Assembly (NCBI GenBank): GCA_023135165.1
Contig: JAGLTS010000013.1
Location: 1-64,000 of the forward strand
DNA from: Phycisphaerales bacterium
GTDB taxonomy: Bacteria; Planctomycetota; Phycisphaerae; Phycisphaerales; JAGLTS01
DNA length: 64,000 nucleotides
Direction: 5' to 3'
Shown here: in pieces, positions 1-10,604 of the stretch
Layout of the letters: each line of letters starts with the position of its first letter
Numbering within the stretch: the stretch's first letter is position 1
The notes under the pieces: generated by a model
Database searches by the model: none
Seen by the model: the letters and a program-made list of their open reading frames with translations, nothing else
What the model was told of the DNA's origin: nothing
Translations under genes and position numbers: made by a program

Positions 1-19
1 CCGCGACCTATGATCCGGA

Positions 20-418
20 ATGCAAACCTCAAAGTCACCACGGATGGTGGCGGTCGCAGCGTTACGCATCGGCGAGCGGAGCTTGCCGCGTTACGCTCAT
101 CGCTTTGCGCCTCACACGTTCACCCAGCCGCAACTGTTCGCCTGTCTGGTGCTCAAGTGCTTCTTCCGCACCGACTATCGCGGCATCGTCGCCATCCTGC
201 ACGATGCTCCTTTGCTTCGCCAGACCTTGGGCCTCAGCCGCGTGCCGCACTTCACGACGCTGCAGAAGGCTGCCCAGCGGCTGTTGCGCTTCTCACGCGC
301 GGCGACGAAGGCAAACGCCTCAAGGCCGGCTGGGACCACGATGACCCGCTCACGCTGCCCACAGGATGACTTCGCGATTGCCCTGGCCCGGTTTGCCGGT
401 GGCCCGGTTCCGTCCTAG
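20..418 (+). pseudogene. Degraded N-terminal fragment of a DDE-type transposase
   Basis: Peptide 'RYAHRFAPHTFTQPQLFACLVLKCFFRTDYRGIVAILHDAPLLRQTLGLSRVPHFTTLQKAAQRLL' resembles transposase N-termini; no catalytic domain follows and purF starts at 428. Confidence 0.6.
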
Positions 419-427
419 GCTCAACGC

Positions 428-2362
428 ATGAGCGACAGGATCGGCCACCACTGTGGAATCGCCCTGGTCCGCCTGCTGAAGTCGCCGGAGCACTTCCGCA
501 GGCACTACGGGTCCGCTGCATGGGGACTGGCGCGCGTCTACCTGCTGCTGGAAAAGCAGCGCAACCGCGGTCAGGACGGGGCCGGGATCGCCTGTGTGAA
601 CCTCGACGCCAAGATGGGTGAGCCTGTCTACCGGATCAAGCGCGCACCCGGTCGTGACGCCATCGACACGATCTTCTCATCCTTCGGTGCCGGCCCGCAA
701 GCCGGGTTCAATGAGCCGGGCAGGCTGACCGCGGACGACCAGGAGAGCGCCACGCTTGCCGACTTCACGACGCATCTGTACCTCGGCCACGTGCGCTACG
801 GCACGGCGGGCGACAACAGCGAGCACACCTGCCACCCCCAGGCTCGTCACAGCAATTGGCCGTCACGCACGCTCATCCTTGCAGGCAACTTCAATCTGAC
901 CAACGCCGACGACCTCTTCCAAGAACTCATCGGCTACGGCCAGCACCCGGTCGTCGTCAACGACACCATGACGATCATGGAAAAGATCGGGCATTTTCTC
1001 GATCGCGAGAACGATCGCCTCTACCACGCTCACGGGCCTGAGTCCGCCCAACCGCTGGAAGGGCAGGCCTTGGCTGCGAGGATCGGCGAACAACTCGATC
1101 TCGTCCGCGTCCTGACGAGCGCCGCCAAGCGTTGGGACGGTGGGTACGTCTTTTGCGGGATGCTCGGGCACGGCGACTCTTTTGTCTGTCGCGACTCCGT
1201 TGGAATCCGCCCGTGTTTCTACGTTCATCACGAGGATTACTTCGCCGTCGCCTCTGAGCGTGCAGCCCTGGTGAGCGTCTTCGACGTGTCGCCCCGTTCG
1301 GTCCGCGAACTGCAACCCGGGCATTGCGTCATCATCAAGCGCGATGGTCGTGTGATGATCGAACCGTTCATCGAATCGGCCCGCCTCGCAGCCACGCCGA
1401 CGCGCGCCTGCTCGTTTGAGCGCATCTATTTTTCGCGCGGCAATGATGCCGACATTTACCAGGAGCGCAAGAACCTCGGGAGGAACCTCGCGGAGCGCGT
1501 GCTCGATGCCGTGGATTGGGATGTCGATCACACGGTCTTCAGCTATATCCCGAACACATCCGAGACGGCTTTTCTCGGCCTCGTGCAGGAGGCGGAGCGT
1601 CTCGTCTGCATGCGCGAGGCCGAGCGCATGGCGCAGCTCGTCAAGCGAGGCGAAGCATCAAGCGAGGAGATCGCGCAACTGTTTTCCGAGCGCCTTCGTG
1701 TGGAGAAGATCGCGCACAAGGACCAAAAGCTCCGCACGTTCATCGCTGACGAGGCGTATCGCGGCGCGCTTGTGTCACACGCCTACGACGTGACGCCCGG
1801 CATCGTCGGGCCTGATGATTCGCTGGTCGTCGTCGATGATTCGATCGTGCGAGGCACGACGCTTCGTGATTCAATCATCTTGATGTTGACGCGACTTCGC
1901 CCCAAGCGCATTGTCGTCGTCAGCTCCGCGCCGCCCATCAAGTACCCGGATTGCTATGGCATCGACATGAGCGAGCTGCAGCGGTTCGTCGCCTTTCAGG
2001 CTGCGGTCGTCGTGTTGCGCGACAACGGCGAAGAGCAGGTGCTCGAAGAGGTCCACCGGCGCTGCATCGCCCAGCAGGGCGCTCCGCTCGGCGAGTACGA
2101 AAACCATGTTCGGCTCATCTATGATCGTGTGAGCGATGAAGATCTCGCCGCGCGCATCGCCCGGATCGTCAGGCCGCCCGAGACGCCGTGGACCGGTGAA
2201 CTGCGCATCGTCTATCAGTCAATCAACGGGCTGCACGCCGCGCTGCCCGACCACACCGGCGACTGGTACTTCACAGGCGATTACCCGACGCAGGGCGGAT
2301 ACCGCGTGCTGAACACCTCGTATATCAATGCCCACGAGGGACGGGCCGGCCGGGCGTATTAG
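428..2362 (+). CDS. purF: Amidophosphoribosyltransferase-like protein (class II glutamine amidotransferase + PRTase)
   Basis: HHCGIALV near the N-terminus (catalytic Cys), 'KQRNRGQDGAGIA', PRPP motif 'VVVDDSIVRGTT'; 644 aa, a long variant. Confidence 0.8.
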   Translation: MSDRIGHHCGIALVRLLKSPEHFRRHYGSAAWGLARVYLLLEKQRNRGQDGAGIACVNLDAKMGEPVYRIKRAPGRDAIDTIFSSFGAGPQAGFNEPGRLTADDQESATLADFTTHLYLGHVRYGTAGDNSEHTCHPQARHSNWPSRTLILAGNFNLTNADDLFQELIGYGQHPVVVNDTMTIMEKIGHFLDRENDRLYHAHGPESAQPLEGQALAARIGEQLDLVRVLTSAAKRWDGGYVFCGMLGHGDSFVCRDSVGIRPCFYVHHEDYFAVASERAALVSVFDVSPRSVRELQPGHCVIIKRDGRVMIEPFIESARLAATPTRACSFERIYFSRGNDADIYQERKNLGRNLAERVLDAVDWDVDHTVFSYIPNTSETAFLGLVQEAERLVCMREAERMAQLVKRGEASSEEIAQLFSERLRVEKIAHKDQKLRTFIADEAYRGALVSHAYDVTPGIVGPDDSLVVVDDSIVRGTTLRDSIILMLTRLRPKRIVVVSSAPPIKYPDCYGIDMSELQRFVAFQAAVVVLRDNGEEQVLEEVHRRCIAQQGAPLGEYENHVRLIYDRVSDEDLAARIARIVRPPETPWTGELRIVYQSINGLHAALPDHTGDWYFTGDYPTQGGYRVLNTSYINAHEGRAGRAY

Positions 2363-2486
2363 GAAGCGAGCCCGACCCCTGCCTTCAAGTAGCCGCGCCG
2401 CGCATCTGAGCCCTCGCCCTGTCACAAATACCCCGACGACTCGGGTGAGCCGCCGGGGCGTTTCCCCTCCTCCGCCGACTGCGCCG

Positions 2487-4301
2487 CTATGCACTTATAC
2501 GGCGGCGCGGCGTCATCAGGGAGCCGGAGATCAGCAGGAGCATCGCGGTGCCCGGTGCGGGAACGACACCCAGGTCGAGCCAGTGACTCGCGCCGCCGGC
2601 AAGCTGAAGCGTGAAGCCCAGCTCGGACTCGCCGAACATCGTGTCGTAGATGTTCAGAAGCGGTGAGCCTGCGAAGTACTCGGTCGTGAACCCGAGGAAT
2701 CCGCCGTACATGTCGAGCTGCATGCCAAGTTCCATGGCCCATTCTTCCGGCGGCATGTCGTCGGGGACGAAGAGTTCGGTTGAGAAGATCGGGCTGTCTT
2801 CATCAAGACCTCGCCACACATCGAAGCTGACGAGACTGAGATCAGTCAGCGGTGACGCCCCACCCCCACCGCCTCGCTTGCCGACCTCGATCGTCGTCTC
2901 GCGCCCGCCGCCCTTGGTGATCCCGTTGAACAGGCCGTTGGTCTTCAGCGTCGGCTTGATGTCCTCGGTCGGCAGATCGGAGAAAAGCACGACTTGCCAT
3001 GTGCCGGTCGTCGGATGCTCAAGTGCGCGGAACTGGTAGTGATCGTGATTGACGATCTGGTCGAGCGATGCGATCGCCTCCATGACGTGTTGCGTCGTCT
3101 CACCCTCACCGACCATATAGTGCATCGTGAGCTTCCCATCGCGCGTCTCGACCGCGAAGTCGATCGGGCCGGTCCCCGTCGCGGGTCCGGGCAGCGACAT
3201 CGCCCACCGCTCGTGGAACATCGGCAGCGTGTCACCGATCTTCCCGCCGTAGCCGAAGAAGTCCTCATCGGTGGTGTATCGCAACGCGAGGTCGGCGTTC
3301 GTCGCGGCGGCGTCGAGCTTGAACTTGAACCCGCCGAGCGTGTCGAGCGGCTTGATGTCGGTCACCGCTGGATTCGACCAGAACTGGACGATCTTGGGTT
3401 CGTCCGCATCACCGCCGTCGACGAAGTTACCGCTCCAGTTGGCGGGCGAGGCCACGCCTCCGACGACCGTCCGCGCGCCGGTGCCGACGGTCAGCCGCCA
3501 GATGTCCTTCTCGCTGGTCGGTGCGTTCTCGACACGGAAGTTGTAGCTCTTGACGGTGCCGCGCCTAAGCAGCGTCGATGTATGCGTGCCCGCACCGTAG
3601 GCCGTCCGCACGCCCGCTCGGTCGTCCCCGGTGTCGGCGAACGAGCCTGCGAGCGGATAGACCCTGGCCTTGAGGCCGGCGTAGTCCATAGAGTCACCCT
3701 CCATCATTGGGATGACGTTCTCCGGCGCCGATTCATCGGTGTCGAAGTGGGCAAGCCCGATGGCATGGCCGAACTCGTGCGTGGCGATGTTCTGCATCGC
3801 CGTGGCGTTCGCGAGGTTCGGTCCACCTTGGACGATGCGAGGGCCGAGGATGACTTTGTTACGCGTGGGCGCATACCCCCAGCTATCCAAGTTGTCGTCG
3901 AAATAGAGCGCGAGGTACGGCTGGCCGGCGGGCGGAGTGGGTGCACCGCCCGAGGGGAAGAACTGGATGTCCGCGGCGGCGGTCTTGTAATCAAGACCCT
4001 TCGTTCCCGCTGCGAACGTCGTCTTGGGTGATCGGCCCAGCTCGGTCTCCCATGCGCCAAACGATGCGACGATCGCCGCCTTGTAATGGTCCCAGTACTT
4101 CGTGCCGACCGGGATGCCGTCGCCGTTCGCGCCGACGTTCTCGTTCTCGACGTAGAGCGTGATCGCCGTGCCCGGGTCCCACGGCTTGTCATTCGCAGCA
4201 CGGAAGTAGTCGAACGCCGGCGCGCTGGATGTGCCCGCCAGGATGACGAGCAGCGCTGCGGCGGCGGGTCGGCTCATTCGGTTGTGTGGTGTCCGTTGCA
4301 T
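2487..4301 (-). CDS. Matrixin-like secreted zinc metalloprotease with PEP-CTERM-like C-terminal anchor
   Basis: Signal peptide; HExxHxxGxxH 'HEFGHAIGLAHFD'; C-terminus 'VPAPGTAMLLLISGSLMTPRRRISA'. Confidence 0.8.
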   Translation of the reverse strand: MQRTPHNRMSRPAAAALLVILAGTSSAPAFDYFRAANDKPWDPGTAITLYVENENVGANGDGIPVGTKYWDHYKAAIVASFGAWETELGRSPKTTFAAGTKGLDYKTAAADIQFFPSGGAPTPPAGQPYLALYFDDNLDSWGYAPTRNKVILGPRIVQGGPNLANATAMQNIATHEFGHAIGLAHFDTDESAPENVIPMMEGDSMDYAGLKARVYPLAGSFADTGDDRAGVRTAYGAGTHTSTLLRRGTVKSYNFRVENAPTSEKDIWRLTVGTGARTVVGGVASPANWSGNFVDGGDADEPKIVQFWSNPAVTDIKPLDTLGGFKFKLDAAATNADLALRYTTDEDFFGYGGKIGDTLPMFHERWAMSLPGPATGTGPIDFAVETRDGKLTMHYMVGEGETTQHVMEAIASLDQIVNHDHYQFRALEHPTTGTWQVVLFSDLPTEDIKPTLKTNGLFNGITKGGGRETTIEVGKRGGGGGASPLTDLSLVSFDVWRGLDEDSPIFSTELFVPDDMPPEEWAMELGMQLDMYGGFLGFTTEYFAGSPLLNIYDTMFGESELGFTLQLAGGASHWLDLGVVPAPGTAMLLLISGSLMTPRRRISA

Positions 4302-4420
4302 GTCTTCGGCTCCTTCTCGGGATGTTGTGATGCGTGCTTACACCCACGTAAGCGACACCCCTGCCTGACACTCACGCAATCAACCCAGCCGCCGCGCACA
4401 AAACAGCCCGCATTCTCAAG

Positions 4421-4448
4421 TAGCCGTGTCATTACGCGACGCAGGTCC
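4421..4448 (+). repeat. 28-bp dispersed repeat copy (partner at 7508-7535)
   Basis: TAGCCGTGTCATTACGCGACGCAGGTCC versus TAGCCGCGTCGCTACGCGACGCAGGTCC, 25/28 identical. Confidence 0.75.
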
Positions 4449-4499
4449 GCTGGCGCCCCCCACTGACGCCGTGGCTCGCTTCACCACGTATAGCCCGCA

Positions 4500-5147
4500 T
4501 CAAGCCCGATCCAGCCGGCGAAGCGTCACCGCATGGAACGGCCGACCCTCACGCTGGTATTTCCGCTCGAAGTTCGTGCCGACGATCTCGTCATCACCCG
4601 CGCCGACCGCTTCAAACGGACACCGATCGAACAAATGCGTGTGGTGATCGATGTGCTCGTCGATCCAGCCCCAGTAGTCCGCATGGTCCGTCACGATGCG
4701 CAGCTCGCCGCCGGACACGAGAATCCGATGACAGTCGATGAGAAAGCGGTCCTGCACCATCCGCCGCTTGTTGTGCCGTTTCTTCGGCCAGGGGTCCGGG
4801 AAGTACAGGTGAATCACGGTGGCGATGTCATCGGGCATGCGCCAGTGAAAGAAGTCCGCAGCATCGGTGTGGAGGATTCGCACATGGTCCATCCCGTGCC
4901 GGCGCATGCGGTCCGCAGCGAGGCGGTAGTACTCCGCAGCCCACTCGATGCCGATAAAGTTCGTGGTGGGCATACGTTGCGCTGCTGCGAGGAGGAACGT
5001 CCCCTTCCCCGGGCCGATCTCGATCTCCAGCGACCGATCCGGCGAGGCGAACCACAGGCGGGGATCAAGCCTGCCCGCGTCAATCGGCGGCAGGTCGGCG
5101 TGATCGACCCCGATGTGGCCGACGTCGAGCTTTCTCGCACTGCTCAT
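4500..5147 (-). CDS. trmB: tRNA (guanine-N7-)-methyltransferase
   Basis: 'EIGPGKGTFLLAAAQ', 'NFIGIEWA', 'HLYFPDPWPKKRHNKRRMVQ' typical of TrmB. Confidence 0.9.
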   Translation of the reverse strand: MSSARKLDVGHIGVDHADLPPIDAGRLDPRLWFASPDRSLEIEIGPGKGTFLLAAAQRMPTTNFIGIEWAAEYYRLAADRMRRHGMDHVRILHTDAADFFHWRMPDDIATVIHLYFPDPWPKKRHNKRRMVQDRFLIDCHRILVSGGELRIVTDHADYWGWIDEHIDHHTHLFDRCPFEAVGAGDDEIVGTNFERKYQREGRPFHAVTLRRLDRA

Positions 5148-5435
5148 GGCTCCCGCAGTAACGGATTACGCCCAAGTTCGCAAAACGGACGTTTCCCGTG
5201 AGGAATCCACCGCCGCGCTGCAACTGCACGCGGGTTGAATCCGGATTATCTCTTGGCTGCGGGATGCACGGGACCCGATAGCAGTGGTGGATGCCGGCGC
5301 GGAGCATGTCTCGGGGTACTGGTCCAGCGTGACCGTCGCCCGGGCCGTGAAACCGCTCCCATCATGTCCCGTCGCCCGCATCCGAACAGCCCACGCCGCG
5401 CGGCGCGGCATAGGATCACGGGAGCGAGGTGCACC

Positions 5436-7499
5436 ATGTCCAGCCGTGACGAACTCCTTGACATCGTCAGTCGCAGACACGACCCCGAGACCTTCAAGCA
5501 GCAGCACTGGGAAGGCAGCTTCTGGGAGTACCTCGATCTTGTCCTCGACAAGCCGCAGGTCGCGCGCAATGCTTTCCAACGCATCTACGACATGATCATG
5601 TCGTTCGGCTCGGAAAAGTACACATCCCTGCGCAGCGAGTACACACGCTACCACTTCTTCACCGATCCGATCGACAACGGAACGGATGGGATCTTCGGCC
5701 TCGATTCGGCGCTGATGCAGCTCGTCAGCTTCATCCGCTCCGCCGCTGAAGGCTATGGCACGGACCGGCGCATCCTGCTTCTGCACGGGCCTGTCGGATC
5801 GAGCAAGTCCACCATCGCCCGCCTGCTTAAGAAGGGGCTTGAATCCTACTCGCGCACCGATCAAGGCGCGCTGTACACCTTCGCCTGGCGCGTCACCGAG
5901 CAGGGCGAGCAAGTCCTCCAGCCCTGCCCGATGCACGAAGAACCCCTTGTCCTTGTCCCTGACGAGGCGCGCGATGACATCCTTGACACGATCAACCAGC
6001 GCCATCGCGAACTCGGCGGGACCGGTCGTATCTCGCTGCCTCAAGAACTCTGTCCATTCTGTCGCAAGATGTTCAGCGACCTGATGATCGAGCACGAAGG
6101 CAACTGGGAGAAGGTCATCGACCACATCCAAATCCGCCGAATCGCCCTGAGCGAGAAAGATCGCATCGGCATCGGTACATTCCAGCCGAAGGATGAAAAG
6201 AACCAGGACTCCACCGAACTCACCGGTGACATCAACTACCGCAAGATCGCGCAGTACGGCTCGGACTCCGATCCGCGGGCGTTCAACTTCGACGGCGAGC
6301 TGAACATCGCCAACAGAGGCCTGTGCGAGTTCATCGAAGTGCTCAAGCTCGATGTCGCCTTCCTCTACGATCTCCTCGGCGCGAGCCAGGAACATCTCAT
6401 CAAACCCAAGAAGTTCGCGCAAACATACATCGACGAGATGATCATCGGCCATACCAATGAGCCTGAGTACAAGAAGCTCCAGGCCAACGAGCTGATGGAG
6501 GCCTTCCGCGACCGCACGATCAAGATCGACATCCCATACAACGTGCGCGTCGATGATGAGGTGAGGATTTACGAAAAGGACTTCAATCCCGACAGGATCA
6601 AGAGGATTCATATCGCGCCGCATACGCTCGAAGTCGCTGCGATGTGGGCGGTCCTCACACGACTGGAAGATCCCAAGAAGCAAGGCCTCACGCTCCTGCA
6701 GAAGATGAAGCTCTACAACGGCAAGGCCATCCCAGGATTTACCGAGGATTCCGTGAAGGAGCTGCGCGAGGAAACGACGCGCGAAGGCATGCAAGGCATC
6801 AGCCCGCGTTACATCCAGGATAAAGTTTCCAACACGCTCGTCAGCAGACAGGCGATCGACGAGCAGACGATCAGCGCGTTCATGGTGATGAACTCGCTTG
6901 AAGCGGGCATGGATCATCATTCGCTCATCAGCGATGAAGAGACCAAGAAGCGCTACCGCGAACTCCTCGCCGTTGTAAAGGATGAGTACGAGGACATCAT
7001 CAAGGGCGAGGTCCAGCGCGCCATCTCCGCCGACGAAGAAGCGATCAAACGGCTCTGCGTTAACTACCTTGAGAATGTGCGCGCGTATACGCAGCACGAG
7101 AAGGTCAAGAACAAGTACACGGGTAAGGATGAGGAGCCGGATGAACGGCTGATGCGGTCGGTCGAGGAGAAGATTGAGATCCCCGACAGCCGGAAGGACG
7201 ACTTCCGTCAGGAGATCATGAACTACATCGGCGCGCTCGCGCTTGAGAACCGCAAGTTCGAGTACAACACGAACGCGCGGTTGTACAAGGCGCTGGAGCT
7301 TAAGCTCTTCGAGGATCAGCGAGACACGATCCAGCTCAAGAACCTCGTTTCAAGCGTCGTCGACGATGAGACGCAGGCCAAGATCGACATCGTGAAGCAG
7401 CGCCTCATCAAGCAGTTCGGCTACAACGACCAGTCAGCGACGGATGTGCTGAACTACGTCGCGAGCATCTTCGCGCGCGGCGACGTCAAGAGCGAGTAG
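5436..7499 (+). CDS. prkA: PrkA family serine protein kinase
   Basis: '[14 protein letters not shown]', Walker A '[23 protein letters not shown]'; start taken at internal ATG 5436 (MSSRDELLD). Confidence 0.9.
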   Translation: MSSRDELLDIVSRRHDPETFKQQHWEGSFWEYLDLVLDKPQVARNAFQRIYDMIMSFGSEKYTSLRSEYTRYHFFTDPIDNGTDGIFGLDSALMQLVSFIRSAAEGYGTDRRILLLHGPVGSSKSTIARLLKKGLESYSRTDQGALYTFAWRVTEQGEQVLQPCPMHEEPLVLVPDEARDDILDTINQRHRELGGTGRISLPQELCPFCRKMFSDLMIEHEGNWEKVIDHIQIRRIALSEKDRIGIGTFQPKDEKNQDSTELTGDINYRKIAQYGSDSDPRAFNFDGELNIANRGLCEFIEVLKLDVAFLYDLLGASQEHLIKPKKFAQTYIDEMIIGHTNEPEYKKLQANELMEAFRDRTIKIDIPYNVRVDDEVRIYEKDFNPDRIKRIHIAPHTLEVAAMWAVLTRLEDPKKQGLTLLQKMKLYNGKAIPGFTEDSVKELREETTREGMQGISPRYIQDKVSNTLVSRQAIDEQTISAFMVMNSLEAGMDHHSLISDEETKKRYRELLAVVKDEYEDIIKGEVQRAISADEEAIKRLCVNYLENVRAYTQHEKVKNKYTGKDEEPDERLMRSVEEKIEIPDSRKDDFRQEIMNYIGALALENRKFEYNTNARLYKALELKLFEDQRDTIQLKNLVSSVVDDETQAKIDIVKQRLIKQFGYNDQSATDVLNYVASIFARGDVKSE

Positions 7500-7507
7500 C
7501 ACGCCGA

Positions 7508-7553
7508 TAGCCGCGTCGCTACGCGACGCAGGTCCAGGGCTGCGTGGCAGCCC
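7508..7553 (+). terminator. Two consecutive hairpins downstream of prkA (possible terminator / REP-like)
   Basis: GTCGC-TAC-GCGAC followed by GGGCTGC-GTG-GCAGCCC, both perfect stems; no T-tract. Confidence 0.4.
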
Positions 7554-7599
7554 GGCTGCCTCCGGTGCAAGCCTGCCGATCGTCACCTACGATGACGCT

Positions 7600-9348
7600 G
7601 TGACGGACGCGGCGCGACAGGACGAAGGCAGCGCATCGGCGGCGACGGGCAGGCGGCGGGTTCGCGTCGCGCGGTCGGCGGTGCTCGCGCTTCTGCATAT
7701 CGTGCTCTTCGCCGCTGCATTCCCGCCGTTTAACGTGTGGCCGACGATCTTCCTCGCGCTGATTCCCATCGCGATGCTCGCCGACCCGCAGCCTCGCCGG
7801 GCTTTCTGGCGGCCGGGGCTGATGATGTGGCTCGCGGGCATACTGCTCTACCTCTTCGAGCATCGTTGGCAGCTCCCCGTCAGCGCGGTCGGCTACCCAT
7901 TGGGGACGATGGTGATGGCGGCCTACCCAGCCTGCTTCGTCATCCTGCTCCGGGCGATCCGCAGGCGCTGTCCGAGGATTCCCCTGACATTGCTGGTTCC
8001 CACGATCTGGACGGCCCTGGAAGTGGTCCGCGGCGAGATTGCGTTCGGCGGATATGCGTTCTTCCTCCTCGCCCATCCCACCATCGCAGCGACCGCGCTG
8101 CCCCAGTGCGCGGATCTGCTCGGTACGTATGCGGTGTCGTTTCTTGTCGCCATGCCCGCAGGCGTGGTGCTGGATGTGCTGCGTGCGAGGCAAGCACGCC
8201 GGGGGCTGGCGCGATGCTGGATCGCCTTGACGGTCGGCGCGTATGTCATCGCACTCAGCTACGGCTCCTGGCGTCTGACACAGGCGCCCGATCCGGCGAC
8301 CGCGCGTACGCTGCATCTGGCGGCGGTGCAAACGAACGTGCCGCAGAGCAACAAGCTGAGGTGGTCACTCGAACAGGCTGAGGCGGACTTCCTGCGTGCC
8401 GCAGCACTGACCTGGGAGGCTGCGGAACTCGGCCCGCTCGATGCGATCGTCTGGCCCGAGACGATGGTGCCCACAGGGTTCGGCCTGAACCGTGAGGCGG
8501 TCGATGAAATGCGGCGAGAGCGGATCGTCGGTGCGGACTTCGCGGATGCCATCTGCTCGCTGGAGCAGGCTGTGCAGGAGCGCTACGGCGCCTTGCTCAT
8601 CGTCGGCGCGGCGGCGACGGAAGGCCTGCGATTCGAGCCGATCGAAGGTAGCCCGGAACGCCTGCACCCGACCTTTGACCGGCTGTTCAACTCCGTCTTT
8701 CTCATCCGCGATGGCGTGCAGAGCGAGCAGCGATACGACAAGCTCTATCTCACACCGTTCGGCGAGACGATCCCATACGTGAGCGGCATTGACTGGCTCG
8801 AAAGGCTTTTCCTGGTTGTCGGGGCGGGCGGCATGTCCTTTGACCTCTCACCCGGCGACGCCCCAGTCGCCCTGACGATTCCAACGAGCAACGGCCCGGT
8901 CCACGTCGGCACGCCGATCTGCTTTGAAGCAACCTCAGCGCGCATCTGTCGCAGGCTCGTCTACCAGTCCGGGCCGGGCTGGGGCAAGTACGCTTCGGCG
9001 CTCATCAACGTGACAAACGACGGGTGGTTCGGCGACGCGGTCGGCGGCAGGGAGCAGCACCTCCAGGCTGCCCGCTTCCGGTGCATCGAACTTCGCGTGC
9101 CGATGCTTCGTAGCGCCAACACCGGCATCAGCGCCGTGATCGACAGCAGCGGAAGGCTCATCGCCGCAGGCCCGATTGGCCGAAGTGAGTCCTGGAATGT
9201 CGATGGCGTGGTGCGAGGCGACCTCCCGCTCGATCCGCGAGTCTCGCTGTTCGGCCGACTCGGCGGCGTGTTCGGCTGGGCCGTGCTCGTAGCGTTGGCG
9301 ATAATCGGCTTCACCGCAGCCCTCGCAGGGCGAAAGGAACACACGTGA
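7600..9348 (+). CDS. lnt: Apolipoprotein N-acyltransferase
   Basis: Multiple TM segments then nitrilase domain: 'IVWPETMVPTGF', 'TPICFEATSARICRRLV', 'NVTNDGWFGDAVGGREQHLQAARFRCIELRVPMLRSANTGISAVID'; GTG start. Confidence 0.9.
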   Translation: MTDAARQDEGSASAATGRRRVRVARSAVLALLHIVLFAAAFPPFNVWPTIFLALIPIAMLADPQPRRAFWRPGLMMWLAGILLYLFEHRWQLPVSAVGYPLGTMVMAAYPACFVILLRAIRRRCPRIPLTLLVPTIWTALEVVRGEIAFGGYAFFLLAHPTIAATALPQCADLLGTYAVSFLVAMPAGVVLDVLRARQARRGLARCWIALTVGAYVIALSYGSWRLTQAPDPATARTLHLAAVQTNVPQSNKLRWSLEQAEADFLRAAALTWEAAELGPLDAIVWPETMVPTGFGLNREAVDEMRRERIVGADFADAICSLEQAVQERYGALLIVGAAATEGLRFEPIEGSPERLHPTFDRLFNSVFLIRDGVQSEQRYDKLYLTPFGETIPYVSGIDWLERLFLVVGAGGMSFDLSPGDAPVALTIPTSNGPVHVGTPICFEATSARICRRLVYQSGPGWGKYASALINVTNDGWFGDAVGGREQHLQAARFRCIELRVPMLRSANTGISAVIDSSGRLIAAGPIGRSESWNVDGVVRGDLPLDPRVSLFGRLGGVFGWAVLVALAIIGFTAALAGRKEHT

Positions 9349-10379
9349 TGCACGTCGGACCCATCCGCCTGTCGCTCTTGATCGGCCTGTCCATCCTCAG
9401 CATGTCCGCCTGCCGAACGTCGCCTTCGCCGAGCGATGCCGCCCGAGCCGGCAACCGAGCTGCGCAGCTCACCGCGATCGAAGTCTCGCAGCTTCGTGAG
9501 GATGCGATCACATTGCTGCTCGAAGCGGCCGATTCGCCGAGCGCGCAGGCCCGCGCCAACGCGATCGAGGGGTTGCAGCCGGTCTGCTCGCGCGCGACCC
9601 GCATCGTCCGCGCCGCGCTGGCTGATGAGAATCTCGGCGTGAGGTATGCAGCCGTCGCGACCGTCGGGCACTGCGAGATGACCCGCCTCGTCCGCGCAGT
9701 GCGGCCGCTCTTGCGCGACCCGTCGCCATCGGTTCGCGCGATGGCGCTCTTTTCGCTCCACCGCTGCGGCGATCCCGTGGATCTGACGCCCCTCTCGGCG
9801 CTGCTCATGGATGACGATCCGACGACGCGAGCCAACGTGGCGATGATCCTCGGCGAGCTTGGCAATCCCAGCGCCATTCCAATGCTCCGCAACGCCGCCC
9901 GCCGGCCGATGCCCAGGGTGTCACCCGCGCGGGCGAGGATCGTGCAGCTTCAGATCACCGAAGCGATGGTGAGGCTCGGCGATAATGAGGCGCTCGAGTC
10001 GATCCGCGCCGCACTGCACGCGCCTCAGGAAGAGGGCGAAGCACAAGCCTTCGCCGCCTCGATGATCGGCCGCCTGGGCGATGAACGCTCCGTCGGCACG
10101 CTTGTCCTGCTCACCGCACGCAAGCGCGAGTACCTGAGCACCGAGGTTCGTCTCGCCTGTGCGGGCAGCCTGGCGCAACTGGGCCTCCCACAGGGCGGGT
10201 TCATCGCTGACGCCTACCGAGACGACCCGATCTCGGCCATCCGCACGCAGGCGGCGTACATCTACGGCCAGATCGGCGATCAGGCGAATCTCAGCATTCT
10301 GGATGAGATGATGCGAGATGGCGACGAACTTGTCCGCATCTCCGCGGCAGCGGCGATCGTGCGGATCTTGAGCCGATAG
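9345..10379 (+). CDS. HEAT-repeat lipoprotein
   Basis: Lipobox-like 'SILSMSACRT'; repeated HEAT-type units ('RAMALFSLHRCGDP...LLMDDDPTTRANVAMILGELGNPSAIPML'); overlaps the lnt stop. Confidence 0.65.
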   Translation: MMHVGPIRLSLLIGLSILSMSACRTSPSPSDAARAGNRAAQLTAIEVSQLREDAITLLLEAADSPSAQARANAIEGLQPVCSRATRIVRAALADENLGVRYAAVATVGHCEMTRLVRAVRPLLRDPSPSVRAMALFSLHRCGDPVDLTPLSALLMDDDPTTRANVAMILGELGNPSAIPMLRNAARRPMPRVSPARARIVQLQITEAMVRLGDNEALESIRAALHAPQEEGEAQAFAASMIGRLGDERSVGTLVLLTARKREYLSTEVRLACAGSLAQLGLPQGGFIADAYRDDPISAIRTQAAYIYGQIGDQANLSILDEMMRDGDELVRISAAAAIVRILSR

Positions 10380-10491
10380 ACAGGCCAGGGACGCTTCGGC
10401 TCGGATTCGCCGTCTCCCCGCCCGGCGTGGCGTTTTCGGACGTCGAACATATCTGATCCGAGACATTTGTCGCCGGAACGATCACCGGTCA

Positions 10492-10520
10492 TTGACACTG
10501 TGTGCCCGTTGGGGTACACC
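10492..10520 (+). promoter_or_regulatory. Candidate sigma70-like promoter
   Basis: TTGACA at 10492-10497, 17-bp spacer, weak -10 TACACC at 10515-10520; upstream of the CDS at 10605. Confidence 0.35.
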
Positions 10521-10604
10521 ACCCTACTTGAAATAGGCGGTCCGGTCTGTGCGACTGCGCTGATCGGGCCCGGCTGAATTGATGGAATCTGTGGAGAGGC
10601 GGCT

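Noticed and set aside
2994-4031. 345-aa plus-strand ORF antisense to the matrixin gene
   Set aside because: Sense strand carries an intact HExxHxxGxxH protease; antisense ORF has no features.
5166-7097. 643-aa minus-strand ORF antisense to prkA
   Set aside because: Antisense to a clearly conserved kinase; long mirror ORFs are expected from GC-rich third-codon bias and it has no recognisable domain.
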